A stretch of 64,000 nt of DNA, taken from positions 1,956,501 through 2,020,500 of the forward strand of contig VICG01000007.1 in NCBI GenBank assembly GCA_008692225.1, in the 5' to 3' direction. Source of the stretch: Monilinia fructicola. Lineage: Eukaryota; Ascomycota; Leotiomycetes; Helotiales; Sclerotiniaceae. Within the stretch, counting starts at the first letter, position 1. Each line of letters begins with the position of its first letter. This document shows positions 13,985 to 27,103 of this stretch, one piece after another. A program made the position numbers and the translations under genes. Below the pieces are notes generated by a model, which searched no databases, had not been told where the DNA came from, and was given only the letters and a program-made list of their open reading frames with translations.

Positions 13985-16900
13985 ATGAGGTTATCATCAT
14001 GGCTGAGTCCATCAGCTAGCGACTCATCATCATCTATAATACGTTTCTCATTTCTGTTGGCCTTGACGCCATTATCGAATGCGATTACGTTCCAACCAGC
14101 TCCATCCGCCAACCTCGATCTTTCGCATTTGGGCCGTGTCGGACTTGGTGGAGATTTCGATGGCATATCGCTATATAAATTCAAGGGTCAGAATGAAGAT
14201 GGATACAACACGACCACGCAGTCCGTCATGGCTCGATTTCCAACCGGAGAATTCACCTCCTTGGCATCTTCTGATGCCTCGATCGCAGCCATGTGCTCTC
14301 ATATTTCAAATCGGATGGAACTCTGGTGGGTGTCGTAATTGGAGGTAATTTCACGAGCTTGGGAAATGTGGAGTCGCAAGGCATTGCTTTGTTCAATTCG
14401 AATACTTCGGCCATCACTGCGCTTCCTGGATTGTCAGGATCGGTTTCGGCACTCTTATGCGACCAGTCGACCAGTGCCGTCTACATTGGAGGTTACTTCG
14501 ATTCTACGAACTCCTCAAACGTGATCAAGTTGGTGGACAATAACTTGGTCGCCCTTCCATTTTCCGGATTTAACGGTCGAGTCAACTCGATCTCGAAGGC
14601 TTCAAATGGGAATATCATCTTCGGAGGCGCTTTCACAGGTCTTGGAAATTCGACGGCAACGGTGACCAGCAAGAGTAGCAACACAACCGATCAGCAAATT
14701 GTCAACATTTCTGGCGCCGAGATTACAAGCGCCGGTTCAACCACAACCTCGGGCTTTAGTGATCCAAGAAATATTGTCTGCAAGACAAGTGGTACTGATG
14801 GCGCCGGGAATACGTGGTTGCTCGAAGACGGCTCCGCTGGGTTCTGGAAAGCTACTTTTGGATTTGGCTTTCAGCCTACTACTAGTTGAGACTGTGGAAT
14901 ACACACCAAGATGGTCGAGGTACCAAGACCTGGAGGTACACCGCTCAACCGATCAACGGCATCATGAATTTTACCTACATCGATCCAGCTACGGGCGCCA
15001 ACGCATCATGCACTTCGGAATGTCCTCTGAGTAGCAATACCAGCATTCCATATCAGGACTTTCATTTTGTAAATTCGGTCGGCATGGATGCCTTCCAGAT
15101 CGATATCTCTGCTTGGTACGGTAGTGGAGGTGGCTTGAATGGAATTGAGCTATTCCAGGATGATATATTCTCCTATGCTATCAACGAATTCAACGAGCCC
15201 TCATGTGCTTCCTTGGCAACGGCCTCGAACACCACCTCTACCGGCCCCTGGGCTGTCAGCCCTTCATTCCAAAGCGTTGCAGAGTACCTCACAGGTAAAT
15301 TCACATCCGACACCGCAAGCTCAGCATCGGTGACGTTCTACCCTGACATCAGAGAATCGGGAAACTATACGGTCAAAATGTACACACCTGGATGTATTCA
15401 AGATGATACCTGTTCAAGCCGAGGATCGGTTGTCATAAATGGAACGGTGGCGAGCGGGACCTCTCATGCATCCGCAACTTTTGGCCCACCGATTACCCTC
15501 TTCCAATCTAATGACTACGATAAGTATGATCAAGTGTATTCCGGCTACATTCAGGCTGCGAGCGATTCTTTCCGCCCTTCAATCACACTTACGCCAAGTG
15601 GTCAGATACCGGGAAATTCCGAGAATTTTACGATTGTCGCCCAACGTGTTGGATTCATCTTGAACAATGCTACCAGCACCGGCTTGAACGGCCTCTTCGA
15701 ATTCGATCCGAGCCAAACTACCATTGACACCTCCGACTTCCAAAACAATACGATCGATAAAGCGGGTACGACACTCAACGATGATGCGGAGATCAATGCT
15801 GTTGTGACGTCCGGCAGCACTACTTTTGTTGGAGGTAATTTTTCAGCCACATCGCACGAAAACATTTTCTCGATTTCCGACACCGGTGTGACTCCGTTGG
15901 CCTCGCGTGGTTTGAACGGAGAGGTCCTCGCTCTGCTCCTTGACGGCACGACCCCTATATGTCGCAGGAAATTTCAGTAGCAATGCAGCCTCTCTACTAC
16001 GACTACAGGTCTGAGCAATATCGCTGCTTATGATACCACACAAGATAAATGGAGCGCGTTAGGAGCCGGTGTTAACGGACGAGTTTCATCAGTGGTTCCA
16101 ATATCAATGAACATTACAGTCAACAAACCAGAGACAGTTATTACCTTGACTGGAGGCTTTGACCAACTCCTTGCATTTGGAAGCAGTCCTTCTGTAGACG
16201 TCTCTGGCTTCGCTATTTGGGTGCCGTCACACAACAATTGGTTGCAAAACATTAATATTGCGACTATGTCCATCAAGGGTCAGCTCACTGCCGCAGTAAA
16301 TGCCTCTGGTGATTACATATATGCTGGTTCACTTTCATCTTCGCAACTCGGTGTCAATGGAGTGGTTTCTCTTTCATCGGGATTGAGCCCATTTCCTGTG
16401 GATATTCAAGCAACCAAACCACAATCTAAATCAGCCCTATTGAAGAGGGACGCGACTAATACCACTAGTCAAAACGTGAGCGGTGTTGTAACCGGATTGT
16501 TTTATGAGAATGACTCACGGAATGTTACTATTCTTGGTGGTCATTTCACTGCCACTTCTAGCAACGGCACCGATGTCAACAATCTTGTCTTTATTGATGG
16601 CGCGAACAACAACACCGTCACAGGACTTGGATCTCAAATCGACGCCGACTCTACCTTCCGTGCATTGGCCATAAAAGATGACATCCTCTATGCAGGAGGC
16701 TCTGTTACCGGCACTGTTGGTGGAGGAGACATCAATGGGCTTATCTTTTACGATCTCAAGTCTTCGACATTTGCAACGCAACCACCAGCTCTTGGTGGAA
16801 ATTCGGTTGTTGTCAATGACATTAATGTTAGGACGAAAACTGGTGATTTGTATGTTGGCGGAAGCTTCACTCAAGCTGGATCTCTAGATTGCCCAGGAGT

Positions 16901-17782
16901 TTGCCTATTCACCGCCTCTGCGTCCCAGTGGAACCGCCCCGGGAACAAACCTCGAAGGTACTGTCAATACCATGCTTTGGGCTAGCGACACCTCTCTTGT
17001 TGTCGGTGGGTCGTTGTCAGTCGACGGTGTCAATGTATCTTTGGCGACTTATGATACCAAGGCTCAGACGTGGGCCGCCGCTAATGGTGCAAATACCATC
17101 CCAGGAACGGTGACCTCTCTCGTTCCAGCGACTAGTGATGTCTCACAATATTGGATAGCTGGCACTGCAAATAATGGGTCGGTATTCATTATGAAGTATG
17201 ATGGTACCAACTGGAATTCGGTTGGGAATGTATTCAAAAGTGACTCGGTCATTCGTGGTCTTCAGATGATGCCTCTTTCATCAAATCACGAGAACTCGGA
17301 TCTTGTCCCTTCCAATCAAGTGTTGATGGTTACCGGTGCTATGGTGCTGCCAACCTTTGGCAATGTCTCTGCAGTTTTTATTCAACGGAACCACCTTTGA
17401 ACCCTTTGCACTCACAAGCAGTACCTCATACCCTGGAGGTTGTCTGTCGCATATTTTCTCTCAAGAGAACAATTTTTTTCAGATCATCTGGTAGGTAATT
17501 GAAACATGTACTTTTGAACAAATCTCTAATGTCATCACAGGTAATCACCTTGCAGTTGGCTTGGTTGTACTTATTGCGTTAGCAATCTCTCTCGCATTAA
17601 TCTTCCTTCTGGTTGTTGCCGGCGTCTTGGCAGAACGTATTAGAAGAAAACGCGAGGGTTATATGCCTGCACCGACGAACAGTTACGATCGAAATAGTGG
17701 GATGTCAAGAATTCCTCCACAACAACTGTTCAGCTCACTTGGTCAAGGTCGAGCAGGAGCGGAAAAAGCGCCCATGATTTGA
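13985..17782 (+). CDS. RAX2: RAX2-like cortical polarity marker (interrupted by shifts)
   Basis: Type I membrane glycoprotein that marks cortical sites for polarised growth and budding with Rax1. ATG at 13985. The N-terminus has a hydrophobic signal-like stretch (FSFLLALTPLSNAI). It continues with a long extracellular region rich in Asn-Ser/Thr and repeated GGxF blocks (VGLGGDFDGI, IGGNFTSLGN, FGGAFTGLGN, VGGNFSATS, VGGSFTQAG), as in Kelch-like RAX2 proteins. Near the C-terminus is a membrane helix (VGLVVLIALAISLALIFLLV) with a short basic tail. One intron, 17491-17540. At least seven one-base shifts break the frame, near 14288, 14883, 15952-15955 (C4), 16002, 16941-16943 (G3), 17375-17379 (T5) and 17473-17479 (T7). 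Translation across them is continuous and family-like, so I read one gene of roughly 1,245 residues. Confidence 0.88.
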
Positions 17783-18396
17783 AACGACAACATTACGACG
17801 GCGTAAATGGGAGGGGGCTTTGGTTCAAAGGCGTTCTGGATAGGCTAATATGCCTTTCTTATTTTTTTCTTTCTTTCATTGTTCATTGTTTCAGCATACC
17901 CATTTGAAGTTTTACATATTGAAGTGATGCCTCTATTGCTCCGTGGAGCGACCTGCCTTACCTTCTTAATTTCCTCGGCAATTATGCAGATCCAGCGGCG
18001 TTACCAGTTTCCTTCTCTTTTTCACGTTACAGCGATGCTTAATGTTTTTACACCAAGAAATTCTTCCGACATATCACAACTCGAAATCTTTTTCTCACTA
18101 CCTACCTTGTGCAAAGATAAAAATCGACACAATCTGCAACCACCGTCACAAAGGTTGTGAGAGGTGGAATTAGCGTGGGATGAAAAATTTTGATGGCTAG
18201 CTAGAATGCTGAAGCAGATCTTGATATCTTTTGCGCGGTTACAGAGCCTCATGTATGGGTGTTCCTTCTTCATTTCGCGGGGGGAAAGGCGAAAGTGGAG
18301 AGGAACAGGCAAGATAGTAATGTATTAAAAGTTATAACCAATTTTCTTTTTCTTTTGCTCTTTTCGTTTTGGCTGAGAGAGGCTCTAGAGTTCGCC

Positions 18397-18423
18397 GGGG
18401 GGGTGTGGGGGGGGGGGGGGGGG
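18397..18423. repeat. Long G homopolymers
   Basis: G7, then TGT, then about 17 consecutive G. Such a run can form a quadruplex and is a likely site of length error in the consensus. Confidence 0.9.
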
Positions 18424-18710
18424 CAGGAGATAGATACCATGAAGGGGTAAGGAGGGGAGGAAGGGAGGAACCAAGTGCGAAGGACGTTGGAGAAATAGTT
18501 AGTGAACAGAGTGAAGAATTGAAAAACCTTATATTTACTACCTGTTTGTGTACAATATTCAATTGAGCATGTGGTATGCGATGAATGATTTGTGCCTGAC
18601 ATGGCTTATGTCACCTGTGTCTCTGTGATTCATATACATAAATCTTTCGTATCTCGTCGGCTGAAATGGGAGTTGAAATTCGAGTTTGAGTTCGAGTTAG
18701 AAAATGATGC

Positions 18711-18741
18711 AGGCAGGCAGGCAGGCAGGCAGGCAGGCACA
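18711..18741. repeat. CAGG tetranucleotide repeat
   Basis: About seven to eight copies of GCAG/CAGG in tandem, in the convergent intergenic region. Confidence 0.9.
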
Positions 18742-18909
18742 GGCATTTCTTAAGACGGTATCCCCAGCCTTGATTGACCCCGAAATATAGAGAACCTCCA
18801 AGTATATCATCTAGATTATTCAAATTGTCCAAACTGTCCAACCATCCAACCCAACCCATCCAACCAGACCATCCAACCAGACCATCCAACCAGACCAACC
18901 CATCACCCA

Positions 18910-21689
18910 TCACCCAACATCAACAACCCTAACTTCCCTCGCCACCACATTGCACAACTCAACCCTCACACCCGCCCCAATCAACACATGAATCCACATC
19001 CGCTGCGTATCACTCAAGCGGTCATTCTCACTCTTCACCTCTACGAACCTTACTTCCCTCTTCCTCTGCCGGTGCCCTTGCCCTTGCCCTTGCCCGATAT
19101 CCACGCCCGCGTTCGCATCCTCGCCTTCCGCACCCACATCCCACAAGAAGAGATCGGGGACGCCGCCGCCCCTTCCGCGATACTCCTCGGCCAAAACCCT
19201 CATGACGCGCCCCAAGCCATCGCCGCCAAAGCACGCCACGATGTCCAGGAGATCCTCGACGGCATAGTCCCAGCTCAGGCCCACGACGCACGTCTTGCGG
19301 TCGGCCTCGCGCGCCCACACGTCGCGGATGAGGTCGGGGGCGCGGCCGTTCTCGATGTCGGCGATGCGGTGGTTTGATTTCCGAGGCGCGGGCGCGGAAA
19401 AAGACGTCGGTGTGGAGGTCGAGGGGGCAGGTTTGGTAGGGGGTTTGGAAGACGTTGGGGATGTAGAGGAAGAGGATGTCGAAGAAGAGGTAGGCGAAGA
19501 GGGTGCGGAGGATGCCGCCTTCGGAGTGGTAGCCTTTGAATCCTTGGGAGCGGTAATAGCTGAGGGTGAGTTCTTCGACGGAGCATTCGTTGGGGCTGCT
19601 GGGGTTGGCGTCGGTGCTGTGTGTTTCGTATTCGTCTAGCCAGATGGTTTTGGTGCTGCGTTGACGCTCTTCCATGCCGTTTGGGGCGCTGGAGCGCGAC
19701 GGCGGAGCGTGGTGGGGGTGAGATATTGCTTTTTGATTTGGATTGCTTGGAGGGTTATCTCGAGGGGTTTGCTGAGGAGTGCGTGGTCGAAATCGTGTTT
19801 CTCTCTCTTGGGGATCCTAAGGTTCTTTTCCAGTTTGCGGATGCGTTTTTGCAGGTCGTAGTGATAGATTGTGTGGCAATATCTATCCTGAAGTCCCTGT
19901 TCACAGGTTTTAAGTGATATGCGTTTCCAGTGTCGTTTTTGCTGGGAAGTATCGCGCACACCAGGTGGTGGGAGGAGTGTGTACATGTAGTGTTCTTCGA
20001 GAAGGGCTTTGCGTTGGTACCATGCGCCTCTTCGGGCGGAATGAAAAAGGTTTTGATTAAGGAGTTCGGAGAGTAAATCGTGTTCTCTTTCATGGTGTTT
20101 AAGACGGCCAAGGACATAAAGACCTTTGTGAACGATTCGCGTGTATACCCACGCAGGAGAGAAACGCCGGAGGTAGGCTCCTTCTCCGCTTTCGTATACA
20201 TGGTCTTCTTTGCTTTGTTCTTCTGCTACGAGGATTTTCCAGCGGGGATATACTTCTTCGAAGATGGCCATTACTTGGTCGAGTCCATATTTGCCTGGGT
20301 TGCCATTTTCGAGAATATTATCGACGCGGTATTGAGTTCGTATCGAGGCTTCAAATTCTAGGAGGATGGAGCGGGACGGGAATATGTTGGTGGATCTAGA
20401 GACGAGATAGGATGGGAAGTTGCGACGAGAAATTCTGGCAAGAATAATGGTGGTCAAAGATTTATCGGTCCACTCAGTTGATCTATAGAAGACGAGATGG
20501 ACACGCTCAAATAAGGTTAAAGCTGGTAGAGAGAGTCGAATACAGGGCCCCGTGATAGCCATGATCTTTCTGAGAAAATGAACATCTCGGTTCACATGAT
20601 CGAGACTATCGTCATCTCCTTCCAAGATAGACCCATCTGGGGTGGTTGATTTTGATTTTGAAGCACTATCAGCTCTTTTTAGACCAACATAACCGAGCCC
20701 AGTCTGACGTTGGCTTGTTTCACGAAGTGCTTTTAGGATATCAGCTTTGTTTTTTCCTTGAACTTTAAGTTCTTTTGCAAGACCCTTGAGTTCATCTAAA
20801 TTCAGTAAGGATAATGCCTCATCTAAAGTTTTGATCTGGTCTTCTGACGAATCAGCAAAAGTAAATGAGTCTTCGAGAATGGTTCCTTCAGGGGGTCCTA
20901 GTTCCGCTGGATTGACTTGAGAGCTCGCTGTTGATTCTGGCAATTCTCGAGTAGATTGCAACACTCTTGAACAGGTAGAACCGTCTGTCAAATCACCATG
21001 GTATCCCAAACGATTGATACGATGCCATGCTGAAGTTTTGCGCAAGAAAAGACGTACATACCTATCTAAATTAGCCCTCGACACACCACAACTGGAACAG
21101 AAATGGAGCCTTACAAATACTGAGATTCATAATCCAATTCCCTCCATTGCTTAAAAACTTCCATTTCTTTTTCGTCAAATAGATGTCCTTCATCCTCCAA
21201 GACAGTTTCCAATGCAAGATTAAAAGCGTCACTATAAATACTACTCTTGCCCCTTGCCCAAGTCCTGTGATTCAATCTTGACTTCAGATCATCCGGAAGG
21301 TTATCCCCCTCAACGCGCATCTCTTCATACTTGGCAATTGCATTCTTATCAATATCGATTGGCGGTAATGCACTCTCCAATTCAGTCACTCTCGGGGCCG
21401 CAACCCGATCCATTTCATCCTCCCGGTCATCCTCATCATCTTCCGAATCAGGGATTTCCGCCCTCCAACGATGGATTGGATTTCGACTCCGTGGAGACAA
21501 AATCAACTCTCCTTCATCTTCGTCAGAAGGACATCGAGAACTATTATCTTCACCATCTGTACTCTCTGTAGTCTTCAGCCGTTTTGAGGGTGGCAATAAT
21601 TTATCTTTAAAATCTTGTGGTATCTTACGTTGAGTTCGTCGACCTAACATAACGTTGTGGTTGGCATTCTTGATTTCTTCGAGTACCAT
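18910..21689 (-). CDS. FAN1: Fanconi-associated nuclease 1 homologue
   Basis: Structure-specific 5'-flap endonuclease / 5'-3' exonuclease in interstrand-crosslink repair; nuclear. ATG at 21689; exon 1 is acidic and disordered (DSEDDEDDREDEMD) and is joined by an intron at about 21064-21112 to a large exon. That exon holds a SAP-like helix pair (LLNLDELKGLAKELKVQG), a long helical TPR-like middle, and the VRR-NUC domain: CSVEELTLSYYRSQGFKGYH, SEGGILRTLFAYLFFDILF, GVPDLFLW, and RFVEVKSENDRLSDTQRMW. These carry the catalytic Glu, Asp and ExK residues. Two one-base shifts occur, in an A4 run (plus-strand T at 19647-19650) and an A3 run (19373-19375); correcting them restores continuous family sequence. 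The last 500 bases are far richer in GC than the rest of the gene. Confidence 0.92.
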
Positions 21690-21969
21690 TGTATCGGAAT
21701 TTGTGTACAAAGAAAAGATTCATGCATATTTCAAACCATTATTATATGGTAAGAACATCGGAGGTATCTTATGGTTCGCGCCTTAGTTCGCGTCAATGAT
21801 AAGATACACGATATCACCTGATTAAATGACTGCAACATTGATTATTTACCGCCTTTGGCAGAAAGATGCCCTTTCACGAGATAATTGCACAATCCAATCA
21901 TAAAATCACAACCATTCATACAACTCTTCATAAACCCAATCCCACCCACACGCAGTTTCCACTCTCAGC
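21690..21969. promoter_or_regulatory. Divergent promoter region, FAN1 / SDC1
   Basis: About 280 bases lie between the two divergent start codons. The core is AT-rich with no clear TATA box. Co-regulation is only an inference from the arrangement. Confidence 0.45.
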
Positions 21970-22759
21970 ATGTCCCAACCCAATACACCTTCCCCCAAAA
22001 CAAATTCAAACAATACCACCAGCATCAACGCCGCCTCTCACTCTTATCAAGTCGCCATGCAATCGAATTCCGCAACACCACCAGCAACCAACAACTCCGG
22101 CGTCCTCCAAATGCCAGGCGCAACACGAGACGTGGTTATGGAAGATGCGCCTCTTCATAGACCTGCAGTATGCCTTATACTTCCCCCAGACCCTGTCCCT
22201 GCCATTCCTCCATCCTCCCACCCTTCAATTGGACATTTTCTCTCGCGGTTGTCATCTGCAGTAGAAATACTTACTCATACCTCCCCATCACAGTCTCCTG
22301 CCGCTCCAATTCTGCCACCCAATGCTCATAGCCAAACTCACTCGCCCATTTTACCACCTGGCCATCAGTCGACCGCAAATGCCAATCGCGATACAGCTTC
22401 TCCGGTTCCAGTTCCCGCGCGCACAAGCACCCCGGTACCGAAGGTAAATGGAAATGCGGAAAATTCGTCGAGAGCTACAAGTCAACATCCGGATACAGGG
22501 CCGTCTTTACCAACTGAAGCCAGTATACATGGAGCTCCGGCGAGAGTTTATTTGAATCAAACTGTTACAGGAAGTTTACTGGAAGGCATGAAGTTATTAG
22601 CTAAGGAACAGTATGTCCCTAGAACCTGCCGGTCAATCGAGAGGCGGCATTCTGGCGGGTATGGGCTAACAATTCTTTCTTGATAGACCAAAAGATCCTT
22701 TACGAGTATTAGGGGAGTTTTTGTTGTCAAAATCCAGGGAATTGGAAGGAGGAAATTAA
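21970..22759 (+). CDS. SDC1: COMPASS subunit with Dpy-30 motif
   Basis: Small subunit of the Set1/COMPASS histone H3K4 methyltransferase; the Dpy-30 dimer docks on Bre2/Ash2. ATG at 21970; exon 1 ends at 22610, the intron is 22611-22686, exon 2 ends at 22759, giving 237 residues. The first 180 residues are disordered and Pro/Ser/Thr/Asn-rich. The C-terminal Dpy-30 helix pair reads TVTGSLLEGMKLLAKEQPKD then PLRVLGEFLLSKSRELEGGN, spanning the intron. The motif is complete and in its usual position at the very C-terminus. The gene converges with uS15 downstream. The N-terminal extension is longer than in yeast Sdc1, which is common in filamentous fungi. Confidence 0.9.
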
Positions 22760-23017
22760 TGAATGGAGTTTAATTATACCCCAAGGCATATCAAAAGTAT
22801 TTCAAGAGTTTGGGCGTTCAAGGAGTCGAATATATCACAATATAATGAGTGAGCAACGATTGAATCTTTAAACTGAGGCTGGAAGTCTTTCTTAATATTT
22901 CATTTGCTATGTAGTTTTCATACTACTATAGAACTACTCCTTAGGGAAATAGTATAATTCATAATGCAAATATTTCCACACCCCAACTCCATGCCCATTT
23001 TGTTATGGTGAAACTTT

Positions 23018-23737
23018 TTATGCGACCAAGGTGCTGGCAGTGGCACTCTCGTATCTCCAGGTTGGTGGGAGAACACCGACGGTCTTGTAGTAACGGGAGA
23101 GACGGTGGATACGGGACTCGATGAGAATCAAACGGAACTTGGAGTCCTTGTCCTTGCGGTTACGCTCAAGATGCTTGCGGACAGCGACGGCCTTAATTTG
23201 ATAAATTAGTATAATTCAAAGTTAGCTCAGCGGGCTCTAGAGAGACATACCTTCTTGATCAACATGTAAAGGTCCTCTGGGATCTCAGGGGCGAGGCCTA
23301 TTTTGTCACTCTGTCAGTCTATGACCAAGCAGAGGCATATGTAAATATTCAAATTGACACATCAAGGATGTACTATAATCCAATGATGGCATATATGAAT
23401 GTACTCATGTAATATAGGATATCGTACCGTTGGACTTGAGGATTCTAAGAATCTTGTTACCTATGAAAGTCAAGTTAGTCTCGCATCCTATCAAACTCCA
23501 AAATTCAACCTCATCAGAATTGTAAGCCCACATACCAGTAACAACCTTGACTTGAGCGATACCGTGAGAATCTCTCAAGACGACACCGATTTGGGAAGGA
23601 GCAGCACCCTTCTTGGCAAGCTTGCAGATTTGGTCAACGACTTGCTCTGGGGTGGTCTTGAGCCATGAAGGAGGAGCGCGGGAGTATGGGAGAGCAGAGG
23701 AAGATATTCCCTTTCCGTTGGAGTGAAGACGTCCCAT
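23018..23737 (-). CDS. RPS13: 40S ribosomal protein uS15 (S13)
   Basis: Structural protein of the small ribosomal subunit. Four exons: 23737-23536, 23460-23428, 23297-23251 and 23191-23018, joined in frame into 151 residues, exactly the family length. Sequence includes [73 protein letters not shown] and [13 protein letters not shown], all family signatures. No shift is needed, and the multi-intron 5' half is usual for fungal ribosomal protein genes. The introns are 75, 130 and 59 bases. High expression is expected from the family. Confidence 0.97.
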
Positions 23738-26700
23738 TTTTGCGGTTTTGTCGACGGTGATTAAACTGGTCGTTAGATGGAGATTGTCGAGAGGTATTGA
23801 AGAACAAAAAAGTTCGTCGTCGCAAATATTATCTTGCTGTGGGTTGCGGCTCGCTTAGCGTAGGGTAGAGCTAATATTCTTACGCTAGGCCCAAATATTG
23901 TTAGCGTGCTCTGATTATCATAAGAAATTTCTCAAGTCCAGAACTTTTTTCCTCAACCGCAACAATACTGCATCAACACAAGCAAATTTCAGTTTGTCGC
24001 GATTGAGTGACGGCAACTTTTCAATTTGCACTAATTATTCGTGATAGCGAATTGAGTGGCATACTTTTTTTAAATGTAAGAAAACTCCTTTTCAATTCCT
24101 ACCCGACCGAGAAGATTTCATGATGATATATTTATTTTACTATTTTTCTGGTACCTCTTGTTTTAGGACCCTCTGCGGAGGGGACGATGAACTAACTGAT
24201 TCTCTGATTGATCTTCTCGGTTGCTAGCCTTTTATGATGTTGCATGGATATTCATGATCTTTAACTGACCTTGAAATAGGATATTCTTAGCAAAGGAAAT
24301 TCTCGAGTAGTAGTGTTGATGTGGAGGTAGCATAAGCATCGAGGGATGTCTGAAATACCTTGGCACAATTGTGACAATCCTCAATTTTGACGTACCACCA
24401 TTTGTTGGGTAATGATGGCAGGCTTGGATCCGTGACATAGTATCACGCTAGCGATGTTCCTTCATTACCAAGCACAGGTAGGTCTACAAGATAGCTTGGA
24501 ACCTGGAGAAGAAGTGCACACTCGCTCTAGTGATTTATTGCCTGAATAGCAACAGGTTACATCTTGCTATATATTAGTCTGCAGAGAATATGAATAGATT
24601 TTAATTCCTTACAAGACCGTCTATCCACTTCGTTGTTATCCGTGATTCTCTGGCCAATGGTTACTTTACTAATTACCATGTACCACTCAATTGAAGTCTG
24701 TAAGGTCGAAGTTTCCAAAGAATGAGGGAAGTCTTCTCTCATCAGCCAAACAGTTGTTAGATACCAGATATGATGTCGTGTTTTGACAGATCATCTACCG
24801 TCAACCGTCAATAGTTTCATCAAGATCGTTGTACAAATGTCCCCAAGTTTCATAAGCATTGTCTTCAGGCTGTCTGACTACTACTTAGAAGCTCCATTGG
24901 ACTTCCACACACCTCGAATTCTGTTAATCAACCATTTGTTTCAAGTCACAACATTGTTGACCAGCAAATTTACGATCAAATATGCTATAAGTCCATCATG
25001 AGAGAGTTTCTTTTCACATGCAATTCGATTCAGTAAACCCCTTCACATACAAACATCATCAATCCTCCTTCCACACCCTGAGCCATCCCCGCCTAGCGCT
25101 CTCTCAGCCGTTACTCAACATACACAGACTCATGCGCCGGCATCAACCAATTCCACTCATAAGACACTTTTCACGAATTATGAATCTCCGTAAGAAGTGT
25201 GTCCTTCAGAACCATATCCAAATCTCCTTCCACTTGCTCCAGACTCTAGAGGTATACTAGGATTTTTCATCATTGGAAACCAGGATGATATGATACCTCC
25301 AGGCGAAGATCTCCTTCCTTCACATATGGCAGTTCGCATTTTCCACCTACATCACCATAGAACTAGTGATTGGATATCCACGTTTAAAGTTTGTTGACGG
25401 GATTCACAAAGAAAAGAAACTGGAGTATTCATGCCTCTAATCACCTTACCCAACTCCGTAATCCGATTTGCAGAAAACACACCACAATTTCCAATGCTAA
25501 GAGGCCATTCCCCTCATGCTCAACACCCTTTACTACATACAATATTCGCCATATCCTTCGCAGTAGTCATTGCGTAGAGACAGATCATCATGCCCTTCCA
25601 AAACAGCAGCTCTCCGAATGAGAAAATCGAATGGGAGCTCAGGTTACACATGTTTACGATTGGGAAAGACGGGCGCGAAGTAATCTAACATGGACTAGGC
25701 TGGAAGGGCACATATTCGATCACCCATCCGATGGAACTAAGTGTTAATTAAATTGTCGGAAGCGATGATGAGATAACATGTATTAAGAATACCTCCCTTT
25801 CCAAGTAACCTCCTCGAGGTACTCCCGCACGGTGAGTTTTCCGCTGTACAATGGTAAATCACGCACTTCGTTTGACCTTTGAGCAGCAGTATGGACTCTA
25901 GTCAGCTCAATTTGTCCCTTCAGATACCTCGTGGATAACATCGTGGCAAAAGGGAATTGTCACGTATGTAGCTCATCCACTAAGTCCCGTCTCTCCACGC
26001 CTGCCACAACAACAACTTCGGGTAATGATTTCTGGACAGCGCTCTGCTTGTCCCCTGAGGTGTCTATAAACGAAGAAGGGTATGGGTGCCGGCCAAAACG
26101 GTGGTGGGTTCGCTTTTCGAGGTGTAGATGGTTTGGTGGTAGGTTGTATTCGGCGATAAGGGGGAGGAAGGAGAAGTGCTTGGTGTCGTTATGATAGGGA
26201 TGTGGAATTTTCGGGAGGAGAAGGTCCCTGGCGTGTGGCGATAACAAATTCATGATTGTTGGATGCAGGTAAAGCGTGGATGACCTTCTGCGCACTTGGA
26301 CGAACTCTTTGGGCTGTGACTGACTGAGCTCACTTGTATACAGCCCCGAGTTGAGCAAAGCAGACAACGAGTATACATGAACCAAATAGATGTGTGACAG
26401 ATATATATATATAACATACGTCCCTTGCCACCAGCTAATACAACCTTGACCGTAATTTAAAGGTCCGTGGCGTATTTCTCAGTTTGAATTTACCTGGAAG
26501 TAACGGCATTTCTATATCCACCAAGAACAAAACGTTCCAAAATCAGGAAAGACGATCCTCCATATATTTGTACATGCCAAGCCCTATGTCCTACTATTCG
26601 TGGCAAGCTTGCGATATCCTGATCGTTTCATAAGGATAGCCATACGATGGAACTCCGAGACCAAGTGTCCATCATCGAATCCTTCACTTCGAACCACCTG

Positions 26701-27103
26701 TGCCTATCTTTTCCGCTGCTGATACATCGATAGTGTAGGATATTGATCATGGACTCGTGGAAATTGGAGTCGAATGATATTGAGAATCTAGGCTGCAGTG
26801 GCAATCGAGGCTAGGAAGAGGTTGTCTGGTTTCTCGCCGCTATACACTCACACAGCCTTGAGGGTATGTACTGGGTAGGAAGGAAATGTTATGCGTGTTT
26901 GAGAACTTGGAACCGCATACTAATGCTAAAGTCTCGGGCCTACACTTATCCACCTCGTTATATGTACTTGATATCTCATGCACTCAATGTCACGGTAGGA
27001 ATATCACCAAAAGAACAAACGGAACTGTGCATTGCTTTTAACATTTAATTTTATTCCATGTGCTATATATGAACACTTTTAAAAGTACAGAACATCATAA
27101 TAT
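23738..27103. other. 3.4-kb sparse region
   Basis: The first part is the uS15 promoter and leader. I see no complete gene. Scattered coding-like pieces occur. Plus-strand open segments at about 25200-25400 (GNQDDMIPPGEDLLPSHM) and 25420-25720 (including a 33-codon frame starting 25586) change frame and match no family I know. A minus-strand frame at 26385-25960 could encode 141 residues starting MVHVYSLSALLNSG, also unrecognised. These may be relics. Confidence 0.4.

Larger units (their letters stand above)
17783..18909. other. Convergent intergenic region, RAX2 / FAN1
   Basis: No gene. It contains both 3' flanks, a G7 then a G17 run (18397-18423), a CAGG array (about 18711-18741), and repeats of CCAACCAGACCAT type (about 18834-18905) that abut the FAN1 stop. 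Confidence 0.6.

Noticed and set aside
23298..23427. Intronic C/D snoRNA in the 130-base uS15 intron
   Set aside because: There is a CTGA-like D box, but the C box candidate (TTGATGTG) is poor and no terminal stem is visible.
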